Positions 1 to 6,743 of a DNA stretch of 23,990 bases are shown here, in pieces. The stretch is from an uncultured Fibrobacter sp. (GTDB lineage: Bacteria; Fibrobacterota; Fibrobacteria; Fibrobacterales; Fibrobacteraceae). Each line of letters begins with the position of its first letter. Position 1 is the stretch's first letter. The position numbers were made by a program, and so were the translations under genes. The notes beneath the pieces were generated by a model, which was not told where the DNA came from, ran no database searches, and saw only the letters and a program-made list of their open reading frames with translations. The stretch spans positions 1 to 23,990 of the forward strand of contig CAMZFJ010000004.1 of assembly GCA_947306025.1 (NCBI GenBank), written 5' to 3'.

Positions 1-74
1 GTTCTGATGTAAAATGGACGGGAAATAGGGAATTAGAATTTTATCGAAATGATGGCACTGTTGTAGAGTATTAA
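1..74 (+). CDS. 3' end of an unidentified gene (partial)
   Basis: Reading from base 3 gives an open frame of 23 codons that ends at TAA 72-74. The C-terminus reads SDVKWTGNRELEFYRNDGTV and then VEY. The upstream part lies outside the window. The short beta-rich tail with alternating polar residues resembles the C-termini of small secreted or lipoprotein hypothetical proteins, but no family can be named from 23 residues. It stops 14 bases before the start of the next reading frame, so the two could have been co-transcribed. The fragment is AT-rich like the broken gene that follows. Confidence 0.45.
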   Translation, partial: SDVKWTGNRELEFYRNDGTVVEY

Positions 75-88
75 AAATTGGGTTGGTT

Positions 89-391
89 ATGGTGAAAACA
101 TTTCTTATTGTATTGTTTACGGTTATGAGTTTGAATTGGGCTGTTTCTAAGCCTATGGAATCCATTGAAAATTATAATGTAATGTTATTGCATGGAGCCT
201 ATGGTTCTGATCAAGGATTTCTTGGTATCACTGATACGAAGAAAACTGCTGAAGCTTATAATGCAAAAGCGTATTTGGATAATGGAGCTGCTTTAGGTCG
301 TTATCACGAAAATCGTGGTGATAAATAACGTCTTTTGCATTGGCTTACGACAAAAATTTTAGAAGAACCAGAAATGGATCCTAACCACTAA
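89..391 (+). pseudogene. Broken alpha/beta-hydrolase-like exported protein
   Basis: From ATG 89 the frame encodes 79 residues up to TAA 326-328. Residues 1-20 look like a signal peptide (MVKTFLIVLFTVMSLNWAVS). The segment NVMLLHGAYGSDQGF then resembles the first strand and oxyanion-hole HG of an alpha/beta hydrolase. After the stop the same frame continues with protein-like sequence, RLLHWLTTKILEEPEMDPNH, to TAA 389-391, and then runs straight into a heptameric repeat. A single base change (for example GAA or CAA to TAA) would explain the internal stop, and the missing downstream part explains the short length. The frame could be opened from TTG 83, but ATG 89 gives the better signal peptide. 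Family assignment is tentative; the broken state is fairly clear. AT-rich composition differs from the genes downstream. Confidence 0.55.
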
Positions 392-408
392 CCACTAACA
401 ACTAATCA
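381..408. repeat. Degenerate 7-nt tandem repeat, 4 units
   Basis: Four consecutive heptamers: CTAACCA, CTAACCA, CTAACAA, CTAATCA. The array lies between the broken hydrolase-like gene and the minus-strand gene. Arrays with the same period but different unit sequence occur at 6701-6728, 18359-18393 and 20602-20629. Confidence 0.7.
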
Positions 409-409
409 C

Positions 410-424
410 AGCGGCTTCGCCGCT
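410..424. terminator. Small GC hairpin at the 3' end of the minus-strand gene
   Basis: AGCGGC (410-415), loop TTC, GCCGCT (419-424) form a 6-bp GC-rich stem. It overlaps the stop codon (423-425) of the minus-strand gene. There is no clear U-tract on either strand, so it could be a weak terminator for converging transcripts or only a structured spacer. Confidence 0.3.
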
Positions 425-857
425 ACAACAGCGAATCTAGCGCAACGATCGCGACGAGTCCGTGCTCGCTCCCGTCCGATTCAAAGAGGGTCCAGGCGTC
501 AGGTGCCCAGCCGTAGGCGTTCACCGTGAGTTCGTTGCCCATCGCAATTTCTGCGGCCTCGACATCTTCCCACTTGATGCTTCCGGCGGGTGCCTTGTAA
601 TAGCGCAACATGCCGATGGCTTCCATCAGTTCGGGGTGGTTGTCGACGAGATCGTAAACGCAGTCCTTGTAACTATTGCCGTTTATGCGGACCACTTGAT
701 ACGTTCTGTTGTTTTTTAGAAATTTTCCAAGGTCGCCGAGGTGTATGTCGATCTTTCCTTCGGCGCTAAAAAATGTCTCCAATTCGCGAAAAACATCGGA
801 ATTTTCATCAAGAAGTGGTGCAAGTCTTTTGATAAGCGTTTTAATTTTTTCGGACAT
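423..857 (-). CDS. Hypothetical cytoplasmic protein, 144 aa
   Basis: The product is acidic, with no signal peptide or membrane segment, and I do not recognise a family. The N-terminus is helical and charged (MSEKIKTLIKRLAPLLDENS). A mixed alpha/beta middle follows with FLKNNRTYQVVRINGNSYKD, then a C-terminal region rich in Trp and acidic residues (IKWEDVEAAEIAMGNEL, YGWAPDAWTLFESD). Start ATG 855-857 is preceded by an A/T-rich leader without a clear Shine-Dalgarno; stop is TAG at 423-425. It is the only minus-strand gene I support here and is divergent from purA, so the 178-bp gap 858-1035 should hold promoters in both directions. It could be a small immunity-type or housekeeping hypothetical, but nothing in the sequence decides this. 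Confidence 0.8.
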   Translation of the reverse strand: MSEKIKTLIKRLAPLLDENSDVFRELETFFSAEGKIDIHLGDLGKFLKNNRTYQVVRINGNSYKDCVYDLVDNHPELMEAIGMLRYYKAPAGSIKWEDVEAAEIAMGNELTVNAYGWAPDAWTLFESDGSEHGLVAIVALDSLL

Positions 858-895
858 AATTAAAAAATAAGAAAAAAGCGCCTTAGCTCGTACAT

Positions 896-924
896 TTGGC
901 CATATTTTTTTGTATTTCTATAAT
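896..924 (+). promoter_or_regulatory. Candidate sigma-70-type promoter for purA
   Basis: A -35-like TTGGCC (896-901) is separated by exactly 17 nt from a perfect -10 TATAAT (919-924). Transcription would start near 931, giving a leader of about 105 nt before purA. A second possible -10 lies at 956-963 (TATCTTTA) and resembles the Bacteroidetes-type TAnnTTTG element. Confidence 0.45.
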
Positions 925-931
925 GTGGCGT

Positions 932-950
932 TCCTTTTTTCAAAAAAGGA
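932..950. promoter_or_regulatory. Perfect 9-bp inverted repeat in the purA leader
   Basis: TCCTTTTTT (932-940), C, AAAAAAGGA (942-950). The repeat starts about 8 nt after the TATAAT at 919-924, at the expected transcription start. It could be an operator for a dimeric regulator or a 5'-terminal RNA hairpin. Its role is unknown. Confidence 0.45.
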
Positions 951-1035
951 CTTACTATCTTTATGGCGAAAAAGGGCTCCAGGGAGGTACCTTGGGGCAA
1001 CCGTTTCGATGTCAAAGAAATAAAACGAAGGATTT

Positions 1036-2319
1036 ATGGCAAATCGTGTTGTTATCGGCTCCCAATGGGGTGACGAAGGAAAAGCCAAGGTTGTTGATTT
1101 CTTAACGCTCGATGCAGATATTATCGTGCGTTTTCAGGGCGGCGCCAATGCCGGCCATACCGTGGAAGTAGGCGACAAGAAGTTCGTCTTCCACTTGATT
1201 CCCTCGGGCATTATGCACCCGGACAAGATTTGCGTCATCGGTAACGGCGTCGTGCTCGACCCGATCCAGACATTGAACGAAATTGCAGACCTCCATACGA
1301 AGGGCATCAACCCGGAAGGTCGTCTGTTCATCGCTAACAACGCACACGTCGTGCTCCCGTACCACTCCACCTTGGACAAGGCCAAGGAAAAGAAGGCCGG
1401 CAAGGCTGCTATCGGTACTACGGGTCGTGGTATCGGTCCGTGCTACAGCGATAAGGTGAACCGCATTGGCGTGCGCGTGGGTGACCTCATGGACGAACGC
1501 GAACTCCGTCCGCGTGTCGAAGCTATGGCCAAGGTTCACAATGAAGAATTCAAGGTGATGTACGATGTTCCGGAAATTGATCCGGAAGTGGTCATCAAGG
1601 ACTACCTCGAACTCGGTCAGAAGATCAAGCCGTTCGTTGCCGACGTGAGCGAAATGCTTTACAAGGCCGTGAAGGAAGGCAAGCGCCTCGTGTTCGAAGG
1701 TGCTCAGGGCACTATCCTCGACGTGGACCAGGGTACTTACCCGTTCGTGACCTCCAGCAACACGGTTGCCGGTTACGCAAGCTGCGGTGCAGGCATTGGC
1801 CCCACGGTCCTCGACCAGGTTGTCGGTGTCGTGAAGGCTTACACCACCCGCGTGGGTAACGGTCCGTTCCCGACGGAACTCCTCGACGAAACAGGCGACA
1901 AGCTCCGTACGATTGGTAACGAATTCGGTGCAACGACTGGCCGTAACCGCCGCTGCGGTTGGTTCGACGCTCCGGTTGTCCGCAAGGCAACGGTCGTGAA
2001 TGGCCTCACTCACCTCGCTATCACCAAGCTCGACGTGCTCGACACGTTCGACACTATCAAGATTTGCACGCACTACATGTGCGATGGCGAAAAGCTCGAT
2101 CTCATTCCGAACCAGCTTTCCAAGGTCGGACGTTGCACGCCGGTCTACGAAGAAATGCCGGGCTGGAAGGTCGATACGAGCAAGTGCCGCAAGTTCGAAG
2201 AACTTCCGGAAAACGCAAAGAAGTACTTGTATCGCATGGCGGAACTCGTGGGCGTGAAGATTGGCATGGTTTCTATCGGTGCCAAGCGCGACCAGAGTAT
2301 CGTCGTTGATCTGGACTAA
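1036..2319 (+). CDS. purA: Adenylosuccinate synthetase
   Basis: Catalyses GTP-dependent joining of aspartate to IMP, the first committed step of AMP synthesis, in the cytoplasm. The 427-aa length is normal for bacterial PurA. Visible family signatures are the N-terminal QWGDEGKAKVVD P-loop (D13 and K16, with A17 where most bacteria have Gly), the IMP-site segment GANAGHTV with its catalytic His, GTTGRGIGPCYSDK, FEGAQGTILDVDQGTYPFVTSS, and the C-terminal GTP-binding TKLDVLD. ATG 1036 follows GAAGGA (1027-1032) with a short 3-nt spacer. It heads a tight run of + strand genes, with only 22 nt to the Crp/Fnr regulator. The 178-bp upstream gap has a good promoter candidate and a perfect inverted repeat, so regulated expression is plausible. 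Confidence 0.98.
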   Translation: MANRVVIGSQWGDEGKAKVVDFLTLDADIIVRFQGGANAGHTVEVGDKKFVFHLIPSGIMHPDKICVIGNGVVLDPIQTLNEIADLHTKGINPEGRLFIANNAHVVLPYHSTLDKAKEKKAGKAAIGTTGRGIGPCYSDKVNRIGVRVGDLMDERELRPRVEAMAKVHNEEFKVMYDVPEIDPEVVIKDYLELGQKIKPFVADVSEMLYKAVKEGKRLVFEGAQGTILDVDQGTYPFVTSSNTVAGYASCGAGIGPTVLDQVVGVVKAYTTRVGNGPFPTELLDETGDKLRTIGNEFGATTGRNRRCGWFDAPVVRKATVVNGLTHLAITKLDVLDTFDTIKICTHYMCDGEKLDLIPNQLSKVGRCTPVYEEMPGWKVDTSKCRKFEELPENAKKYLYRMAELVGVKIGMVSIGAKRDQSIVVDLD

Positions 2320-2341
2320 AACAAAATAAGGGGAAAATAAA

Positions 2342-3052
2342 ATGGATACAACCGCAGTTGATTTGTTAAAGGGTGTTGAACTCTTTTCGGAGCTCAATGA
2401 GGAACAGTTGGGGATGATTGCCAACTTGGTAATTGTCAAAAACTACAATCGCGATGAGACTGTGGTCTTGGAAGGTGACGATTCTATGCAGGCTTTGTAT
2501 TTAATCGCCACTGGTTCTGTGCAAGTCTATATGACTGGCATAGACGGCCGAGAAACCATTTTGTCTTTCCTTGAACGTGGAGACTTTTTCGGGGAAATGT
2601 CGCTCATTGACGGCGAACCCCGGTCTGCCTCCGTCCGTACGGTGACTGACGCTACTTTGCTTGTCATTCACCGTGAATCTTTCCTTAGCCTTATCCGCAG
2701 GACTCCCGAAATTGCAATGGCGCTCATGAGCGAACTTTGCAAGCGACTCCGCAAGGCGAACAAGCAGATTGGCTCGCTTTCGACCATGTCTGTGTCTGGC
2801 CGTGTGGCTGGAACGCTCCTGAACTTGATGCAGGAACGCGGTGTACGTATCCATACGGACAACGGAACCATGGTGACGGTTATCCATAATCGTCCGACCC
2901 AGCAGCAACTTGCCGATATGTCGGGTACGACTCGCGAAACGGTGAGCCGCATTTGTTCCTTGCTTGTCAGGGCTAACGCCATTGCTATGACCGGCAAGGA
3001 TATTGTCATCTTTGACGAAGATGTGCTCCAAGAAAAGGCTACTAAGGGCTAA
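2342..3052 (+). CDS. Crp/Fnr-family transcription regulator
   Basis: Cytoplasmic DNA-binding regulator of 236 aa. Residues about 12-125 form the cyclic-nucleotide-binding beta-roll. They include the phosphate-binding-cassette signature FGEMSLIDGEPRSASV, which matches the FGE..L...RSA pattern of ligand-binding members, so a cyclic nucleotide is a reasonable ligand. A long dimerisation helix follows (ALMSELCKRLRKANKQIGSL), then a C-terminal winged helix-turn-helix with RPTQQQLADMSGTTRETVSR, whose TTRETVSR is the recognition helix. There is no Fnr-type N-terminal cysteine cluster, which argues against an oxygen sensor. ATG 2342 has a clear AAGGGGA (2328-2334). It lies 22 nt after purA and 16 nt before the PASTA gene, so all three are probably co-transcribed. 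Target genes cannot be read from the window. Confidence 0.93.
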   Translation: MDTTAVDLLKGVELFSELNEEQLGMIANLVIVKNYNRDETVVLEGDDSMQALYLIATGSVQVYMTGIDGRETILSFLERGDFFGEMSLIDGEPRSASVRTVTDATLLVIHRESFLSLIRRTPEIAMALMSELCKRLRKANKQIGSLSTMSVSGRVAGTLLNLMQERGVRIHTDNGTMVTVIHNRPTQQQLADMSGTTRETVSRICSLLVRANAIAMTGKDIVIFDEDVLQEKATKG

Positions 3053-3068
3053 ACCTAACTGAACTGTT

Positions 3069-3830
3069 ATGAATAAAATAAAGTCGATTTGGAATAAGAT
3101 AAGGCATACAGCTTTTTTCAAGGCTCTGGTCATTTGGATTGTTGTTGTAATTGTGCTTGTCTTTATGGTCGATAAGCTTTTGATGCCTGCATTTGCAGGG
3201 GCTTTCGCCCGCACAGGTGAAGTTCCTAATTTGGAAGGCCTCTCGGAAAAGGCCGCTGAATCTGCTTTGACTGCGGCTGGCTTTAAGTACGAATGGGTTG
3301 AAGAAGGCCGCTACAGCACCCAGGTGCCTGCCGGCATGGTGCTTGTGCAAATGCCCAAGGCGGGCCGCACTGCAAAGATTGGCCGCACGGTAAAGCTCAC
3401 GAAGAGTCTCGGGCTCCGCAAGGTCGTGATTCCTGATTTGCGCGGTAAGAGCCAAAAACAGGCCGATATCTCGCTTGCCCGTGCAGGTCTTGTTCAAGGT
3501 GAAATTGTGAAGGGCGCCCACCAGAGTATTCCGCGCGGCGTCGTGATTCGTACCATCCCGATTGCTGGCGATACGGTTCGCATTGGCGATACGGTGAAGG
3601 TCGTTATTTCTGCCGGCGTTACAACAGGTAGAGTTTTGCTCCCCAATTTCGAAGGAACCCTCATGGATGAAGTTTATCCGCAAATGGATAGGCTTGGTTT
3701 CAAGGTGGGCTCTATAAAGCGTCAAAAGAGTGAAGATGGCGCACGTCCTGGTTCTGTTATCGAAACGTCTCCGAAATACGGCGACTATCTAAAACCGGGT
3801 ACGCGTGTGAACTTTATTATTGCTGACTAA
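3069..3830 (+). CDS. Membrane-anchored three-PASTA-domain protein
   Basis: 253 aa with a basic N-terminal cytoplasmic segment, one membrane helix at about residues 17-40 (ALVIWIVVVIVLVFMVDKLL) and an outer part made of three PASTA domains (about 50-113, 117-184, 188-253). Each PASTA unit shows the usual pattern: VPNLEGLSEKAAESAL, IPDLRGKSQKQADISL and LPNFEGTLMDEV, each closing with a G.xV strand. PASTA domains are known to bind peptidoglycan fragments or act as spacers on Ser/Thr kinases and penicillin-binding proteins. No kinase or transpeptidase is attached here, so a structural or sensing role at the cell wall is inferred. Start ATG 3069 lacks an evident Shine-Dalgarno and may rely on coupling to the gene 16 nt upstream. 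Confidence 0.9.
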   Translation: MNKIKSIWNKIRHTAFFKALVIWIVVVIVLVFMVDKLLMPAFAGAFARTGEVPNLEGLSEKAAESALTAAGFKYEWVEEGRYSTQVPAGMVLVQMPKAGRTAKIGRTVKLTKSLGLRKVVIPDLRGKSQKQADISLARAGLVQGEIVKGAHQSIPRGVVIRTIPIAGDTVRIGDTVKVVISAGVTTGRVLLPNFEGTLMDEVYPQMDRLGFKVGSIKRQKSEDGARPGSVIETSPKYGDYLKPGTRVNFIIAD

Positions 3831-3850
3831 AATTGTTTCGGGAGTTTTTA

Positions 3851-5767
3851 ATGCGTCATGTACTTTTTTCGTGGGTGCTTTCTTTAGGAATGGCGGCTTT
3901 GAGCGCCTGTAGTTCTGCTCCTGCAAAAAAGAGTGATGTCGATACGAAAACTTTGACAGCGGCAGATTCTGCCTTGGTGAAAACAGTCACCGAGGATGTC
4001 GTTTCTAAAACGCCCAAAGTCGAGGTGGACCTCGAAGCCGCCCATGAATTTTTCTTCCTCGCGAAAACCATGGAAATGCGCGGTGACCAGCGCCAGGCGG
4101 ATTTCTTTTGGAAACAGGCTTACAAGGCCGATCCGACGAGCCGTTATTTGGGCTTTGGCGTTGCCGAACGCTTAATTGCTGCTGGTGAAGACTCGCTCGC
4201 TCTTGTCGAAGCGAAGAAGGCTTCCCAACTCAAGGGTAAACGCACTGCTGCGCAGTACGCGTTGCTTGCGCGCCTTTATGTAAAGGCCGGCGAAGTCGAT
4301 TCTTGCCGCAAGTATTTTGTGATGGGCCTTGATTCCTCGCGCTATCAGGACATGGCTCTCCTTTACGATTACAGCTTGTTCCTTGAAGCCGTTCGAGACG
4401 AAAATGAGCTAGTCCGCGTTTACGACTTGCTGTTACCAAAGGTCAATTACATTTCCACGTTGTTCCAGCGCCAGCTTTCGCTCCTTTTGGACATGGGCCG
4501 CGATTCTGCGGTGGTGGACCTTTTTGGCAAGGCTCACGAAGCGACTGGCGATAAGCAGTTGCTCTTGCAGAAAGTGCGCGGTCTCATGGCGATGAAGCGT
4601 TTTAAGGAAGCTGCTGCCGTTGTAGACACGCTCACGAGTGCAAAACCCGAAGACGAAGAAATGACGATTATGGTGCTTTCTTCGATGCCCGGGGATAGCG
4701 CCTATGCATTTGCTAAAAAGAAGTATTACGAAGATGGCGTGCGCACGCCTGCAGTCTTGTGCTTTATCGGCCAGTACGAATACGATATCGACATGCGCGA
4801 CAGCGCAAAAGTCCACTTGCTTGCCGCCGTTGGTAAATTGCAGGGCCAGCCGAAATATGCAAACCGCGCTTACCTTGGACTTGTGAACATTTTTGCGAGC
4901 GAACAGAATTATGCCGAGGCTATCAAGTACGCCGAAAAGTCCGATTCCGTGAGCAACGGCGATACGCGAATGTTGCTTGCTTCGGTGTACGCACTTGCCG
5001 ATAAGTACGAAAAGGCGTTCCCCTTGCTCGATTCGCTCATGAAATTTTGGGAAACGTGGAAACCGCTCCCCGGCATTGTGGATTCTGTAAAACTTGTGCA
5101 GATGAAGACTGAAGCGCAAATAAAGTATTTGCAGATTTTGGACATCTATTCGAGAGCGCTCATTGGCGAAGCTTTGGATCTTGAAAAGGATTTGCGGGCT
5201 GATACCGCGAAAAAGGCTCGTGCAGTTGATAACCGCATCAAAGCGGAGGCTATGCTCGAAAAGTTCTTTGCGAATGATTCCTCGTACAGCCGTGTGCGCC
5301 TTTCGATGGCGATGAACTTGGAACGTCTCAAACGCTATGATGAATCATTCCGCCATTTTGAAATTTTGTTGAAACAGCCTGATTTCTCTCCGCACGAAAT
5401 GGCTTCGACATTGAATTATTATGGCTATTCGCTGATTGAACTTAATCGCACTCCTGCCGAAGTCGAGAAGGGCTATAAGCTTGTGCTCGAAGCGCTTGCG
5501 CTTGAAAAGGATGGCGAAGGCAAGGACGCTTATTTGGATTCCAAGGCTTGGGGCTTGTACCGCATGGGACGTTTTGACGAAGCATACCAAGCGATGCAGT
5601 TGATTGACCACAAGAAGATGAACCGCGACGATGTGTTCTGGGAACATCTGGGCGCCATTCAGGAAGCTCTTGGACTCAAAAAGGAAGCCCGCAAGTCGTA
5701 CAAGAAATTGCTCAAGCTCAATCCCAAGCACCCCGCTGCATTGAAATTCTTTGGCAAGAAGAAGTAG
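3851..5767 (+). CDS. TPR-repeat lipoprotein, 638 aa
   Basis: I start at ATG 3851, which has GGGAG six nt upstream and a clean lipoprotein signal peptide ending LSAC with lipidated Cys20. The frame stays open upstream to TTG 3833, but that would add a spurious N-terminus. The mature protein is alpha-helical with tetratricopeptide-like repeats across most of its length, for example AAHEFFFLAKTMEMRGDQRQ, AQYALLARLYVKAGEVDSCR, LLASVYALADKYEKAFPLLD and, at the C-terminus, DVFWEHLGAIQEALGLKKEA then RKSYKKLLKLNPKHPAALKF. It is probably a periplasmic protein-interaction scaffold tethered to the outer membrane. The LolA/LolB-fold lipoprotein starts six nt downstream. TPR protein plus DUF4292 protein is, as I recall, a recurrent pair in Bacteroidetes, suggesting a shared envelope-biogenesis role. 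Confidence 0.9.
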   Translation: MRHVLFSWVLSLGMAALSACSSAPAKKSDVDTKTLTAADSALVKTVTEDVVSKTPKVEVDLEAAHEFFFLAKTMEMRGDQRQADFFWKQAYKADPTSRYLGFGVAERLIAAGEDSLALVEAKKASQLKGKRTAAQYALLARLYVKAGEVDSCRKYFVMGLDSSRYQDMALLYDYSLFLEAVRDENELVRVYDLLLPKVNYISTLFQRQLSLLLDMGRDSAVVDLFGKAHEATGDKQLLLQKVRGLMAMKRFKEAAAVVDTLTSAKPEDEEMTIMVLSSMPGDSAYAFAKKKYYEDGVRTPAVLCFIGQYEYDIDMRDSAKVHLLAAVGKLQGQPKYANRAYLGLVNIFASEQNYAEAIKYAEKSDSVSNGDTRMLLASVYALADKYEKAFPLLDSLMKFWETWKPLPGIVDSVKLVQMKTEAQIKYLQILDIYSRALIGEALDLEKDLRADTAKKARAVDNRIKAEAMLEKFFANDSSYSRVRLSMAMNLERLKRYDESFRHFEILLKQPDFSPHEMASTLNYYGYSLIELNRTPAEVEKGYKLVLEALALEKDGEGKDAYLDSKAWGLYRMGRFDEAYQAMQLIDHKKMNRDDVFWEHLGAIQEALGLKKEARKSYKKLLKLNPKHPAALKFFGKKK

Positions 5768-5773
5768 GTTTGC

Positions 5774-6604
5774 ATGACCTTCGATGTGGCGAAATATTCC
5801 GCATTTGCGCGAGGATTGTTTTCACTGCTATTGCTGTCGCTTTTTTTGACGGGATGCGTTGGCGGAAAGCAATCGACTGCGCCTACAGTGCAAAGCGCCG
5901 AAGCCCCTGTCGATAGCTTGAAGGCTCTGTTTTCGCTCACGATTTATTCGCCGGATGGCAAGACGCAGGATTTGGATGCCGTGCTGTTTTCTGTTCCGAA
6001 CAAACGCTACCGCATGGAGTTGACCGGTTCGCTTGGCATAGGCGTTGCCTCGCTCTTGTGGCTTGAAGAAGGCTGGCAGATGGTTTTCCCCACGGAAAAA
6101 ATGTATGTGAAGGGCGCTGGCTACATGGTCGGGCTGCTCAATGACCCATCGCTCCCGCTTGTGCATATCCATCAAGTCGCGGGCTTGTTTGACGGTCGCG
6201 TGGTGCCCGAAAATCTCGAAGAAATCTCGGTACGCGATTCCGTGATTCCTGGTGCAGGTCTGGAATCCGCGGGTGTTGATTCCGCAAATCTTGATTCTGC
6301 TCGCGCCAATTCTTTTGTGGTGAAGATTCACGAAGCCCGCGATGCGTTGACCCGCCGCTATATTTATGCCGAAAAGAATGGCGAAGTGCAATGGCTTGAA
6401 ATGCCTGGCCGTGATGGCGGCACAGAAAAAATTATCATTGAGGAATACAAGGAATTTAAAGGCATAAAAACGCCATCTAAGATTTCTTTTGTTCGTAATT
6501 CAACGACTTTCCTCAAACTCCGCGTGAAAAAAGTCCATCGCGGAAAATCTTTTGGCTCCGGCACCTGGCGCCTCAACATTCCGCGAAGCTATAAGCAGAT
6601 TTAA
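5774..6604 (+). CDS. LolA/LolB-fold (DUF4292-like) lipoprotein
   Basis: 276 aa with a signal peptide ending LFLTGC (lipidated Cys28). The segment from about residue 50, LKALFSLTIYSPDGK, then VLFSVPNKRYRMELTGSLGIGVASLLW and FPTEKMYVKG, follows the beta-strand order of LolB/DUF4292 proteins. These are half-barrel lipoproteins thought to bind lipid acyl chains. A low-complexity insert at about residues 160-178 (LESAGVDSANLDSARANS) repeats a DSA motif and is probably a surface loop. The C-terminal strands (IIIEEYKEFKGIKTPSKISF, LKLRVKKV) close the barrel. ATG 5774 follows GTAGG overlapping the upstream stop, so it is probably coupled to the TPR lipoprotein. A role in lipoprotein or lipid handling at the outer membrane is inferred; LolB itself is an alternative reading. 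Confidence 0.7.
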   Translation: MTFDVAKYSAFARGLFSLLLLSLFLTGCVGGKQSTAPTVQSAEAPVDSLKALFSLTIYSPDGKTQDLDAVLFSVPNKRYRMELTGSLGIGVASLLWLEEGWQMVFPTEKMYVKGAGYMVGLLNDPSLPLVHIHQVAGLFDGRVVPENLEEISVRDSVIPGAGLESAGVDSANLDSARANSFVVKIHEARDALTRRYIYAEKNGEVQWLEMPGRDGGTEKIIIEEYKEFKGIKTPSKISFVRNSTTFLKLRVKKVHRGKSFGSGTWRLNIPRSYKQI

Positions 6605-6616
6605 GCAAAGGGCGCC

Positions 6617-6642
6617 GTCGGCAAGCAGAATGGACTGCCGAC
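6617..6642 (+). terminator. Possible terminator after the purA cluster
   Basis: GTCGGCA (6617-6623) and TGCCGAC (6636-6642) form a 7-bp stem with a 12-nt loop, followed by a pyrimidine-rich but interrupted tail (TCTTTCCCGGTCTTTCCTT). It lies 12 nt after the lipoprotein stop and before the promoter region of the large secreted gene. Confidence 0.35.
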
Positions 6643-6700
6643 ATCGTCTTTCCCGGTCTTTCCTTAACGACTTTGGTCTTTTTTTAGTCTGTTTTAACTC

Positions 6701-6728
6701 CTAACAGCTAACTGTCAACTGTCTACTT
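6701..6728. repeat. Degenerate 7-nt tandem repeat, 4 units
   Basis: Units CTAACAG, CTAACTG, TCAACTG, TCTACTT. The array ends 15 nt before ATG 6744. An A/T-rich promoter-like stretch (TTTTGTAAATTATAA, 6727-6741) follows immediately, so the array may sit next to or inside the promoter. It matches the 7-nt period at 381-408, 18359-18393 and 20602-20629. Confidence 0.6.
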
Positions 6729-6743
6729 TTGTAAATTATAACT

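Noticed and set aside
381..408. Heptamer arrays as a CRISPR or a direct-repeat origin.
   Set aside because: Units are 7 nt with no spacers, there are no cas or replication genes nearby, and the same pattern recurs in unrelated gaps.
896..1105. A 69-codon + frame overlapping the purA start.
   Set aside because: It begins inside the candidate promoter and overlaps the purA coding region in another frame; there is no ribosome site and no conserved feature.
1102..2439. A 445-codon minus-strand frame over purA.
   Set aside because: Antisense to a certain purA; the composition is unlike a real protein and it crosses into the Crp/Fnr gene.
3833..3850. Extending the TPR lipoprotein to TTG 3833.
   Set aside because: The Shine-Dalgarno GGGAG lies inside this extension and serves ATG 3851, which gives a standard lipoprotein signal peptide.
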